From assembly GCA_014874455.1 (NCBI GenBank), contig JADBJL010000071.1, positions 1 to 34,881 on the forward strand: a DNA stretch of 34,881 nt. The letters are read 5' to 3'. This document shows positions 22,160 to 29,869 of this stretch, one piece after another. The notes beneath the pieces are model-generated. The model saw only the letters and a program-made list of their open reading frames with translations. It did not search any database and was not told the origin of the DNA. Made by a program: the position numbers and the translations under genes. Position 1 is the first letter of the stretch, and each line of letters opens with the position of its first letter. The stretch is from Thermomicrobiaceae bacterium (GTDB lineage: Bacteria; Chloroflexota; Chloroflexia; Thermomicrobiales; Thermomicrobiaceae).

Positions 22160-23563
22160 GTGGCGACGGTCGTTGTCATGCCCAAGCTCGGCTTGACCAT
22201 GACCGAGGGCAGGGTGGGCAGGTGGCTGAAGCAGCCGGGAGAGCCGGTGAGGCAGGGTGAGCCGCTCCTCGAAGTCGAGACCGAGAAGATCACTATCGAG
22301 GTCGAGGCTCCAGAGTCGGGCGTGCTGAAGCACGTGCTGGCAGAGGAAGGAGCCACGCTGCCGGTAGCGGCGCCCGTCGCCGTGGTGGCTGCCCCCGATG
22401 AGGAGGTTGACCTCTCGCAGGTCACTGCCGGGGTAACGGCCACAGCCGGGCAAGCCCCGGCGGAGACCGCTGCTGCTCCGGCTCCGTCCATGTCCACCCC
22501 GGCGGGCGGGGCGCAGGTGCTGGCAACGCCGGCTGCCCGCAAGCTGGCCCGCGAGCACGGGATCGACCTGGCGCGGATCCGCGGTACCGGCCCAGGCGGG
22601 CGGGTGACCTACGAGGATGTCGAGCGGGCGATCGCCCAGCGCGGAGAGGCGGCGGGCTTCCCGCGCGGCGAGCCGGTGACGTTCTACAGCGACGGCCTGC
22701 GGCTGGCCGGCGAGCTCTTTCTGCCCCGGGGCGAGGCTGGCGCGGCTCGACTGCCAGGCGTGGTGCTGTGCACAGGGATCCAGGGGATCAAGGAGCTGGG
22801 CATGGCACTCCTGGCGCAGGCGCTGGCCGACGCTGGCTTCGCGGCCCTCACCTTCGACTACCGCGGCTTCGGCGGCAGCGAGGGGCCTCGCTGGCGGCCG
22901 CTGCCGCACGAGCAGGTGCGCGACGCCCGTGCGGCCCTGACCTATCTTTGCCAGCACCCGCGAGTCGAAGCCAACCGTGTGGGGCTGCTGGGCATGAGCC
23001 TCGGTGGGGCCCACGCGCTCGTCGCCGCGGCCGAGGACGAGCGAGCCCGCTGCGTGGTCGCGCTCGAACCAGTGACGAATGGACGGCGCTGGCTGCGCAG
23101 CCTGCGCTCGGAGTGGGAGTGGCGAGTTTTCCTCGAGGAGCTGGGCCAGGATCGAGTTGCGCGGACACTGACCGGCAACTCGCGCCGTGTCTCGATCTAC
23201 AAGATCATGCCGCCAGACCCCGAGACGAGGACTATTCTCCAGGAGGTGGGGAGCCAGTTCCCGGAGCTGGAAGTCCATCCTGACTTTCCGCTGGAGTCGG
23301 CTGAGGCGCTGGCCGAATTTCGGCCTGAGGCGGTGGTGGATCGAATCGCCCCGCGCCCCGTGCTGTTCCTGCACGGCGAGGTGGACGTGCTGGTCTCGCC
23401 CGAGGAATCGATCTCCGCCGCAGCTCGAGCGGGTGAGCCGAAGCGACTCGTGTTGCTACCGGGAATGGGGCACCTGAACTGGCTCAACCCGCAGCACCCG
23501 ATCTTCACCCGGGTTATCGACGAAGTCGTCGGCTGGTTCCGACAGTTCCTCGCAGCAGCGTAG
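22160..23563 (+). CDS. Lipoyl-PSBD-alpha/beta hydrolase fusion, E2-like component of an aco-type dehydrogenase
   Basis: This encodes 467 residues, starting at GTG 22160 with GGAGGGAGG 5 bases before it. A lipoyl domain (about 1-78) has the lipoylation Lys43 in VETEKITIEV. An Ala/Pro linker (about 80-118) leads to a peripheral subunit-binding domain (about 120-158: ATPAARKLAREHGIDLARIR, then GTGPGGRVTYEDV). In place of the usual acyltransferase catalytic domain, with its HxxxDG motif, there is an alpha/beta hydrolase (about 170-467). Its likely triad is Ser280 (GMSLGG), Asp409 (HGEVDV) and His438 (GMGHLNW), and it has DYRGFGGSEGP. AcoC of acetoin dehydrogenases also joins lipoyl and hydrolase folds, but this hydrolase looks like the dienelactone-hydrolase/FrsA-like branch. 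It is followed by E1 alpha, E1 beta and acoX. The acyl transfer chemistry is unclear. Confidence 0.8.
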   Translation: MATVVVMPKLGLTMTEGRVGRWLKQPGEPVRQGEPLLEVETEKITIEVEAPESGVLKHVLAEEGATLPVAAPVAVVAAPDEEVDLSQVTAGVTATAGQAPAETAAAPAPSMSTPAGGAQVLATPAARKLAREHGIDLARIRGTGPGGRVTYEDVERAIAQRGEAAGFPRGEPVTFYSDGLRLAGELFLPRGEAGAARLPGVVLCTGIQGIKELGMALLAQALADAGFAALTFDYRGFGGSEGPRWRPLPHEQVRDARAALTYLCQHPRVEANRVGLLGMSLGGAHALVAAAEDERARCVVALEPVTNGRRWLRSLRSEWEWRVFLEELGQDRVARTLTGNSRRVSIYKIMPPDPETRTILQEVGSQFPELEVHPDFPLESAEALAEFRPEAVVDRIAPRPVLFLHGEVDVLVSPEESISAAARAGEPKRLVLLPGMGHLNWLNPQHPIFTRVIDEVVGWFRQFLAAA

Positions 23564-23686
23564 CGGCGTGCGGGTGCCGTGCGGGAGATGACTGGGAGCG
23601 ATCGGCGCACTGGCTTCGACAGTGAGAGGAGAGGGCGAGAGCCTAGAAGGAGGGATCGGGGCCCGAGCGTTCGGGGAGGTGTGGCG

Positions 23687-24679
23687 ATGGATATCCCGCA
23701 GGAGAAGCTGCGCTGGATCTACGAGCGGATGGTGACCATCCGCCGCTTCGAAGACCGGGTGGCGCAGGAGTTCGCGGCCGGGAAGCTCCCCGGCTTCGTC
23801 CACCTGTATGCCGGTGAGGAGGCGATCGCGGTCGGCGTCTGTGCGCACCTGACCGACCGCGACTACATCACCAGCACGCACCGGGGCCACGGGCACTGCA
23901 TCGCCAAGGGCGTGGACGTCCGCAGCATGATGGCGGAGCTCTTCGGGCGGAGCACCGGCGCGTGCAAAGGCAAGGGTGGCTCCATGCACATCGCCGACGT
24001 CGATAAGGGCATGCTGGGGGCCAACGGGATCGTCGGCGGTGGGCCGCCGCTGGCCTGCGGAGCCGGGCTGATGGCGAAGGTGAAGGGCACCGACCAGGTG
24101 GCCGCCTGCTTCTTCGGGGACGGCGCGGCCGAGCAAGGCACCACGCACGAGGCCATGAACCTGGCGGCCATCTGGAAGCTCCCGGTCGTGTTCGTCTGCG
24201 AGAACAACCTTTACGCCGAGTCGACGCCGTGGACGTACCACTGCGCGGCCTCGGACATCGCCAGCCGGGCGGCAGCCTACGACATGCCCGGCGTGCTGGT
24301 CGACGGCGCCGATGTCTTCGCGGTCTACGAGGCGGCGGGGGAGGCTATTGCGCGCGCTCGCCGGGGCGAGGGGCCGAGCCTGCTGGAGTGTCGCGGCTTC
24401 CGCTATTACGGCCACTTCCAGGGTGACGCGGTCACCTACCGCACGAAGGAAGAAGAAGAGGAGTACCGCCGGCGCGACCCGATCGAACGCTTCCGAAAGA
24501 CGGTGCTCTCACAGGGGCTCGTGACCGAGGACGAGCTGAACGCGATCGACGAGGCGGTCGCTCGTGAGATCGAGCAAGCGGTTCGGTTTGCTGAAGCGAG
24601 CCCGCTGCCGTCACCCGAGGAGTGCTTGACGGACGTCTATGTCGATTACCCGGTAGCGCAGCTCGCCTTCCGTCATTGA
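23687..24679 (+). CDS. acoA: Thiamine-diphosphate-dependent dehydrogenase E1 alpha (acetoin dehydrogenase AcoA-like)
   Basis: This encodes 330 residues. ATG 23687 is chosen because GGGGAGG lies 7 bases before it; an earlier ATG at 23579 adds only Arg-rich sequence. Family marks: the RRFEDRVAQEFAAGKLPGFV start, THRGHGHCIAKGVD, the GKGGSMHIADVDKGMLGANG loop, the ThDP/Mg motif beginning FFGDGAAEQGTTHEAMNLAA, and VFVCENNLYAESTPW. These fit AcoA and the PDH alpha chain. The acoX gene in the operon argues for acetoin or a related 2-oxoacid/diketone substrate. With E1 beta it would decarboxylate the substrate and acylate the lipoyl domain of the upstream gene product. It is cytoplasmic, and in the same operon as its neighbours (41 bases to E1 beta). 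Confidence 0.88.
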   Translation: MDIPQEKLRWIYERMVTIRRFEDRVAQEFAAGKLPGFVHLYAGEEAIAVGVCAHLTDRDYITSTHRGHGHCIAKGVDVRSMMAELFGRSTGACKGKGGSMHIADVDKGMLGANGIVGGGPPLACGAGLMAKVKGTDQVAACFFGDGAAEQGTTHEAMNLAAIWKLPVVFVCENNLYAESTPWTYHCAASDIASRAAAYDMPGVLVDGADVFAVYEAAGEAIARARRGEGPSLLECRGFRYYGHFQGDAVTYRTKEEEEEYRRRDPIERFRKTVLSQGLVTEDELNAIDEAVAREIEQAVRFAEASPLPSPEECLTDVYVDYPVAQLAFRH

Positions 24680-24720
24680 GCGGCGGGCCGGGTGGCGAGG
24701 ACGAGAGGGAGGGCGGCGAG

Positions 24721-25740
24721 ATGGTCGTCGCGACGCGTGTCATCAGCTACCGCGAGGCGCTCAACGAGGCGATCCGCCTGGAGATGCGCCGCGACCCCAC
24801 GGTCGTGATCATGGGCGAAGACATTGCCGGGGGCGCCGGAATCGGGCATGTCGAGAACGTCGGCGCGTGGGGCGGCGTGCTCGGGGTGACCAAGAGCCTG
24901 GTCAGCGAGTTCGGGCGCCAGCGGGTGCTCGACACCCCGATCAGCGAAGCGGGCTTCATCGGCGCGGCGGTCGGTGCCGCGGTCACCGGCCTGCGGCCGA
25001 TCGCCGAGCTCATGTTCGTCGATTTCTTCGGCGTCTGCATGGATCAGATCTTCAACCAGGGCGCCAAGCTGCGCTATATGTTCGGCGGCAAGGCCAAGGT
25101 GCCGCTGGTAATCCGGACGATGATCGGGGCCGGCTTCGGCGCAGCCGGTCAACATTCAGGTTGCCACTACGCGGTCTTCACCCACATGCCGGGGTTGAAG
25201 ACGGTGGCCCCGGCGACGCCTTACGACGCCAAGGGGCTGCTGATCGCCGCCATCCGGGATGACGATCCGGTCATCTTCTTCGAGCACAAGCTGCTCTACG
25301 ATACTACCGGCGAGGTACCGGAAGGGGAGTACGTCATCCCGCTGGGCAAGGCCGACGTCAAGCGCGAGGGCAGCGACGTGACGGTCGTCGCCATCGCCCG
25401 CATGGTGCACGTCGCCCTGGAGGCGGCCGCGCGTCTGGCCGGGGAGGGGATCGACGTCGAGGTGATCGACCTGCGCACGCTGTCGCCGCTCGACGAGGAG
25501 GCGATCCTGGAGTCGCTGGCCAAGACGCGGCGCCTGGTGGTAATCGACGAGGACAACCCGCGCTGCAGCGTGGCGGCCGACATCGCGGCGCTGGCGGTCG
25601 ATAAGGGCTTCGACTACCTGGACGCGCCGGTGAAGATGGTGACGGCGCCACACACGCCTGTACCGTTCAGCCCGAGCATGGAGCAGTTCTACATCCCGAG
25701 CCCGCAGCGCGTGATCGACGCCATTCGGGAGGTCGTCTGA
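24721..25740 (+). CDS. acoB: Thiamine-diphosphate-dependent dehydrogenase E1 beta (acetoin dehydrogenase AcoB-like)
   Basis: This encodes 339 residues from ATG 24721, with GAGGGAGGGC before it. It has the transketolase pyrimidine-binding domain (about 5-180: YREALNEAIRLEMRRDPTVV, MGEDIAGG, DTPISEAGFIGAAVGAAVTG, ELMFVDFFGVCMDQIFNQGAK) and the C-terminal transketolase domain (about 195-325: VVAIARMVHVALEAAA, EVIDLRTLSPLD). It forms an alpha2beta2 E1 with the preceding gene product. The His in GQHSGCHYAVFTHMPGL is the usual active-site area residue. Its TGA is the start point of acoX (see there). Confidence 0.9.
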   Translation: MVVATRVISYREALNEAIRLEMRRDPTVVIMGEDIAGGAGIGHVENVGAWGGVLGVTKSLVSEFGRQRVLDTPISEAGFIGAAVGAAVTGLRPIAELMFVDFFGVCMDQIFNQGAKLRYMFGGKAKVPLVIRTMIGAGFGAAGQHSGCHYAVFTHMPGLKTVAPATPYDAKGLLIAAIRDDDPVIFFEHKLLYDTTGEVPEGEYVIPLGKADVKREGSDVTVVAIARMVHVALEAAARLAGEGIDVEVIDLRTLSPLDEEAILESLAKTRRLVVIDEDNPRCSVAADIAALAVDKGFDYLDAPVKMVTAPHTPVPFSPSMEQFYIPSPQRVIDAIREVV

Positions 25741-26759
25741 TCGCCGGGGAAGAAGCCGTCGTCGGAATCATCGCCAACCCGGCTGCCGGCAAGGACATCC
25801 GGCGGCTGATCGCACCGGCGTCGGCTTTCGATAACAACGAGAAGGTCAAGATCGTCCGCCGGGTGCTGGCCGGGCTGGTAGTCGCTGGCGTCCGGCGGGT
25901 ACGCTTCCTGCCTGACTCGCACGGGATCGTCGCGCGCGCGGTCGACGGCTTCCGGCCGGGGGTGGAGGTCGAGCCACTCCCGCTCATGGTCGACTACACC
26001 GTCGAGGACACCGTCCGGGCGGCCGAGCTGCTGGCGGAAAGCGAGGCCGCCTGCATCGTCACGCTCGGCGGAGATGGCACGAACCGCGCGGTAGCCAAGG
26101 CGTGCGGCGACGTGCCGCTGGTCGCCATCGCCACCGGCACGAACAACGTCTTTCCCCAGATGGTGGACGGCACGCTCGCCGGGATCGCGGCCGGGCTGAT
26201 CGCCTCGGGGCACGTGCCGTCGACGCTGGCACGCCGCACGAAGCGGCTGGAGATCTGGCTCGACGGCGAGCTGGCCGAGATCGCGCTGGTGGACGTCGCT
26301 ATCTCGCGGCAGCCGTTCATCGGGACGCGGGCGATCTGGGATCCGATGACGTTGCACGAGCTGGTGCTGGCTCGCGCCGAGCCGGGGTGCATCGGGCTGT
26401 CATCCATCGGCGCGCACCTGTGCCCGCTGGCTCGCGAGGACGAGCGGGGCCTGCACATCCTGCTCGGCGATGGCGGCGAGCCGGTCTCGGCCATCCTGGC
26501 TCCGGGCATGATCCGGACGGTTCTGATACGACGCTGGCGCGTGCTGCAGAGCGGCGACGCGGTCGAGATCGCGCTCCGCCCCTGCACGGTGGCGGTGGAT
26601 GGCGAGCGCGAGCTGCACATCGAGCGCGCTGGATCGCTGGACGTGCGCCTCACCGACCGCGGGCCGCGCCTCGTCGATGTGCGCGAAGTGCTCTGGTACG
26701 CCGCGCGCAACGGCTTGCTCCGCTCGCCAGCCTGCCCTCAGGGGGAAGCCGACCGGTAG
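25740..26759 (+). CDS. acoX: AcoX-like ATP-NAD kinase-family protein, apparent ATC start
   Basis: About 339 residues. The conserved N-terminus VVGIIANPAAGKDIRRLIA begins 8 codons after the acoB stop, with no ATG, GTG or TTG in frame. The first such codon (GTG 25863) would remove this conserved part. GGGAGG (25727-25732) is 7 bases from ATC 25740, which sits in TGATC. This parallels the TGATG junctions of dapA-dapB and sdhA-sdhB in this window, so ATC (or CTG 25737) is the likely start. The nucleotide-binding motif VTLGGDGTNRAVAK and TGTNNVFP are typical of NAD-kinase-like enzymes. AcoX of aco operons belongs here; its reaction is unknown. The 3' end overlaps the convergent transglycosylase gene by 22 bases. 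Confidence 0.8.
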   Translation: MAGEEAVVGIIANPAAGKDIRRLIAPASAFDNNEKVKIVRRVLAGLVVAGVRRVRFLPDSHGIVARAVDGFRPGVEVEPLPLMVDYTVEDTVRAAELLAESEAACIVTLGGDGTNRAVAKACGDVPLVAIATGTNNVFPQMVDGTLAGIAAGLIASGHVPSTLARRTKRLEIWLDGELAEIALVDVAISRQPFIGTRAIWDPMTLHELVLARAEPGCIGLSSIGAHLCPLAREDERGLHILLGDGGEPVSAILAPGMIRTVLIRRWRVLQSGDAVEIALRPCTVAVDGERELHIERAGSLDVRLTDRGPRLVDVREVLWYAARNGLLRSPACPQGEADR

Positions 26760-29026
26760 AGGCGCTGGTAGTTCAGGTAGTTGGCGTAGACGCGCTGGAC
26801 ATAGTCGTGCGTCTCCGGGAAAGGGATGCGCTCGACGAACAGATCTGGATCCCCGAGCCCGAAGTCGTGGAGCCAGGCGCGGGCGTTCCCGTCGCCGGCG
26901 TTGTAGCCCGCCAGGGCCGGGTAGAGCTGGTGCTCGTAGGCAGCCAGCCGCTGGGCGAGGTAGAAAGCGCCGAACTCGATGCTCACCGCCGGCTGGTAGA
27001 GGTCGTCCGGCTGCCAGCCGAACCGGCCGAGCGCCGTGGCGATGCTCTGACCGGTGCTCGGCAAGACCTGGGTGAGGCCGCGGGCGTCGGCGGGCGAGCG
27101 GGCCAAGGGATCGAACGCGCTCTCCTGCCGGATCAGCGCGGCCAGCAGGAGAGGGTCGATTCCTCGCGCGCTCGCCAGCGGGAGCAGCAGATCCGGGTAG
27201 GGGACGGGGTAGAGCAGCCGCTGGAGTGCCCGAGGCAGCTCGGTCGTACCCGAAGCTGATTGCAACCGGCCGGCAGCACGGTAGGCGTAGGCGACCTCAC
27301 CTTGCTCACCGAGCAGCAGGGCGATCGCGGCCAGTATTGGCGGGTCGTTGGCGTATCGCTCCAGCAGGGCATCGACCTCCCAACCGGCCTCGGTTCGCAG
27401 CCCAAGGACGAGGAGTTCGCGGGCACGCCGGTAGCCGGGATCAGCCTCGACCTGCCGCCGGGCATCCTCGAAGTCGGAGCCGCGGGCGCTGAACCAGCGG
27501 GCGAGTTCTTGGTCTCCCGACGGGTTGCTTTCCAGCACGGCCGGCTCGAGCGTCGCCGGGACGGCTCTGACCTCCTGGCGCCTGGCCAGCAGCTCGCCAG
27601 CGCGCAGCCCGTAGAAGCCGGTCGGTTCCAGGCGGCGTGACGTCTCCCAGGCCGCGATCGCGTCGTCGCGGTTCCCGGCTGCCTCGAGCGCCTTGCCCAG
27701 CCAGAAGGAGGCGCGGGCCGGGTTACCGGTGGCTGCATCCGCTGTCGCCTCGCGCCAGCGGCGTTCGGCCTCAGCGAGATCCCCGTCCAGGTAGGCGAGG
27801 AGACCGAGCCGGAAGCGCGCCTCAGCGGCCTGAGGCGTTCCAGGGAACTGACCCAGGAGACGCTGGTAGGCGAGGCGCGCCGCGGCGAAGCGCCTGTCGT
27901 GCTCGTGCAACTTGCCGGCGGCCAGGAGCGCATCGGGGCCGAAGGGGCTGGCCGGGAACTGATCGACCAGGCTGGCAAGCTCCTGCGCGCTGCCGGCCGT
28001 ATCGCCCGCGCGCAGCCGGGCGAGTGCCCGGTAATACCAGGCCAGGTCGCTGCCCGGATTGAGTGCGAGCGCCTGGGAGAAGGCGTCGACCGCGGCCGCG
28101 TACTGGCCGCTGTTGAAATAGACCAGACCGCGCTGCTCGCGGAGCACGGCGTCGCCACGACCGAGCTCGTCGAGCGCCGCCAGCGCCGGTGCCGCGTACG
28201 GGCTGTCAGGCGCGCTCGTCACCACCGCGAGGAAATCGTCGGCCGCCCCGGGCTCGCCGAGCGCGCGTCGGGCGGTTGCCCGGGCGTACAGCAGTTCGGC
28301 CCGATAGAGCCGGAGGGTCGCCAGGTCGAGCAGCCGTGAGGTGACCTGCACAACGCCGGTGTGGTCACCACGCTCCTGGGCGCTGGCCCGGATCACTTCT
28401 AGCGCGGCGATCACGGTTCGCCGGATGGGTGCGTTCTCAGCCCCCCTCTCGGCGAGAGCCGCTGCCGCGTTGAGATCACCGGCATGCTTCAGGCTGGACG
28501 CGGCTCGCAGCTCGAGGTAGGCCCCGATCTCGGGGTGGCGCGCCGCGTAGGCGCGGAAGAGGTCGGCAGCCTGCCGGCGATCGCCCAGCCTCTCCAGTGC
28601 GACAGCGGTGAAGAAGGCTGCCAGGTCTGCCGCCTCACTGCTGGGGTGACAAGACTGCAGTTCGCGCAACACATCGAGCGCCGCCTGCGCCTGGCCGCCC
28701 TCGAGTAGCGCGCGCCCGAGCGCGAGCCGCGCGGCGGCGTCCAGACCGGGGTCTTCGGCACCCAGCAAGGGGCCCAGCAGGCTGGCCGCGCCCGCACTGT
28801 CACCGCCCTGGAGCAACCGCTGGGCGCACGCGAGGCGCTCTCGGGGATCGAGCGATTCGGCCGTTGCCTCGGGGCTGGCCGGGGCCGCGGTCGGCGAGGC
28901 AAGCGGTGGCTCGCGCTGCCCGGCCAGCTCGACCCGGAGCTCGTCCTGGAGCCAGGCCCAGAAGGCGCTCGCCAGGACGACGAGTGCTAGCAGGAGGTGG
29001 AGCCAGCGGTTGGGAAAACCTCGCAT
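26738..29026 (-). CDS. Soluble lytic murein transglycosylase (TPR-SLT)
   Basis: This encodes 762 residues from ATG 29026. An N-terminal hydrophobic segment (about 8-26, LHLLLALVVLASAFWAWL) acts as membrane anchor or signal. A long region of TPR-like helical repeats follows (about 60-600: for example LAWYYRALARLRAGDTAGSA and FGPDALLAAGKLHEHDRRFA), shaped like the superhelix of Slt70. The C-terminal SLT domain (about 610-755) has catalytic Glu635 in LIRQESAFDP, then ARGLTQVLPSTGQ, ALAGYNAGDGNARAW and ETHDYVQRV. It cleaves the peptidoglycan glycan chain to anhydro-muropeptides outside the membrane. It converges with acoX, with a 22-base overlap, and is divergent from doxX. Its stop is TGA (26738-26740). 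Confidence 0.9.
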   Translation of the reverse strand: MRGFPNRWLHLLLALVVLASAFWAWLQDELRVELAGQREPPLASPTAAPASPEATAESLDPRERLACAQRLLQGGDSAGAASLLGPLLGAEDPGLDAAARLALGRALLEGGQAQAALDVLRELQSCHPSSEAADLAAFFTAVALERLGDRRQAADLFRAYAARHPEIGAYLELRAASSLKHAGDLNAAAALAERGAENAPIRRTVIAALEVIRASAQERGDHTGVVQVTSRLLDLATLRLYRAELLYARATARRALGEPGAADDFLAVVTSAPDSPYAAPALAALDELGRGDAVLREQRGLVYFNSGQYAAAVDAFSQALALNPGSDLAWYYRALARLRAGDTAGSAQELASLVDQFPASPFGPDALLAAGKLHEHDRRFAAARLAYQRLLGQFPGTPQAAEARFRLGLLAYLDGDLAEAERRWREATADAATGNPARASFWLGKALEAAGNRDDAIAAWETSRRLEPTGFYGLRAGELLARRQEVRAVPATLEPAVLESNPSGDQELARWFSARGSDFEDARRQVEADPGYRRARELLVLGLRTEAGWEVDALLERYANDPPILAAIALLLGEQGEVAYAYRAAGRLQSASGTTELPRALQRLLYPVPYPDLLLPLASARGIDPLLLAALIRQESAFDPLARSPADARGLTQVLPSTGQSIATALGRFGWQPDDLYQPAVSIEFGAFYLAQRLAAYEHQLYPALAGYNAGDGNARAWLHDFGLGDPDLFVERIPFPETHDYVQRVYANYLNYQRLYRSASP

Positions 29027-29306
29027 CGCCTCGCTCGCACTGGCCTGAGGCGCATCACTTGGGCTCGTTCGCGGGTCGCTTGGCTAGCAGCACCGCTGGG
29101 AGACACTGGAACCGTAGCACGACAGGCTATGGAAAGCTGCCACAACACGGTGTCCCTAACCGTAGCAGATCCCCCTCGGCCGCCGCCAGCTCGCCAGCGG
29201 TAGTCGCACGGGGAGCAGCCCGCGCTGGAGTACACTTCCAGACGGCTCTGAAGATCGGCACGGCGCAGACCGGCGCACGACGTCTTGGTCGCCAAAGGAG
29301 GACTCG
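29027..29306. other. Divergent intergenic region, transglycosylase/doxX
   Basis: These 280 bases lie between two divergent starts. I see only weak promoter-like pieces, for example TACACT at about 29232 inside CTGGAGTACACTTCCAG, a 5-bp palindrome that could be a regulator site. I see no RNA gene, and no translation here resembles a protein. Confidence 0.35.
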
Positions 29307-29840
29307 ATGGCGGATCTCGCGCTTCTGATCCTGCGTCTCACGCTCGGCTCGCTGTTGACCGGGCACGGCTTCCAGAAGCTCTCCCGCCGGTTCGGAGGCG
29401 GCGGGTTGGCTGGCACGGCTGCCTGGCTGGATTCGATCGGCCTCCGTCCGGGCCAGCGCTGGGCGCCGCTCGCGGCCAGCGCCGAGTTCGGTGGTGGCCT
29501 GCTCACGCTGCTCGGCTTTCTGAACCCGCTCGGCCCGCTCGGGATCGTCAGCGCCATGACGATGGCGACGGCGACCGTCCACTGGGGCAAGCCGATCTGG
29601 GTAACCGCTGGCGGGGCCGAGCTGCCGGTGACGAACACAGCGATCGCGTCGGCGCTGGCACTGGCCGGGCCGGGCCGCTACTCGCTCGACCATGCGCTGG
29701 GCATCCGGCTGCCACGCTGGCTCTTCCCCCTCGGGATGGTGGTGATCGTCACCGTGGCCGCGCTGGCACGGGCCGGCGTGCCGCCGATCGTGACGCGGCC
29801 GGTATCCCCTCAGCGCTCAGCCGAGCAAGCTCCGGCCTAG
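29307..29840 (+). CDS. DoxX-family membrane protein
   Basis: This encodes 177 residues from ATG 29307, with AAAGGAGGAC before it. It has four membrane helices. The first includes ALLILRLTLGSLLTGHGFQK, the DoxX signature. The others are about 50-73 (PLAASAEFGGGLLTLLGFL), 76-94 (LGPLGIVSAMTMATATVHW) and 136-155 (WLFPLGMVVIVTVAALARAG), with a shorter hydrophobic stretch near 108-120. DoxX proteins are linked to quinone or thiosulfate oxidation, or stress-related redox, in various bacteria. The exact role is not known. It is a probable single gene, convergent with ppdK 29 bases away. Confidence 0.85.
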   Translation: MADLALLILRLTLGSLLTGHGFQKLSRRFGGGGLAGTAAWLDSIGLRPGQRWAPLAASAEFGGGLLTLLGFLNPLGPLGIVSAMTMATATVHWGKPIWVTAGGAELPVTNTAIASALALAGPGRYSLDHALGIRLPRWLFPLGMVVIVTVAALARAGVPPIVTRPVSPQRSAEQAPA

Positions 29841-29869
29841 CATCGCTGGTCGACTTGCTTACCGCCAGC

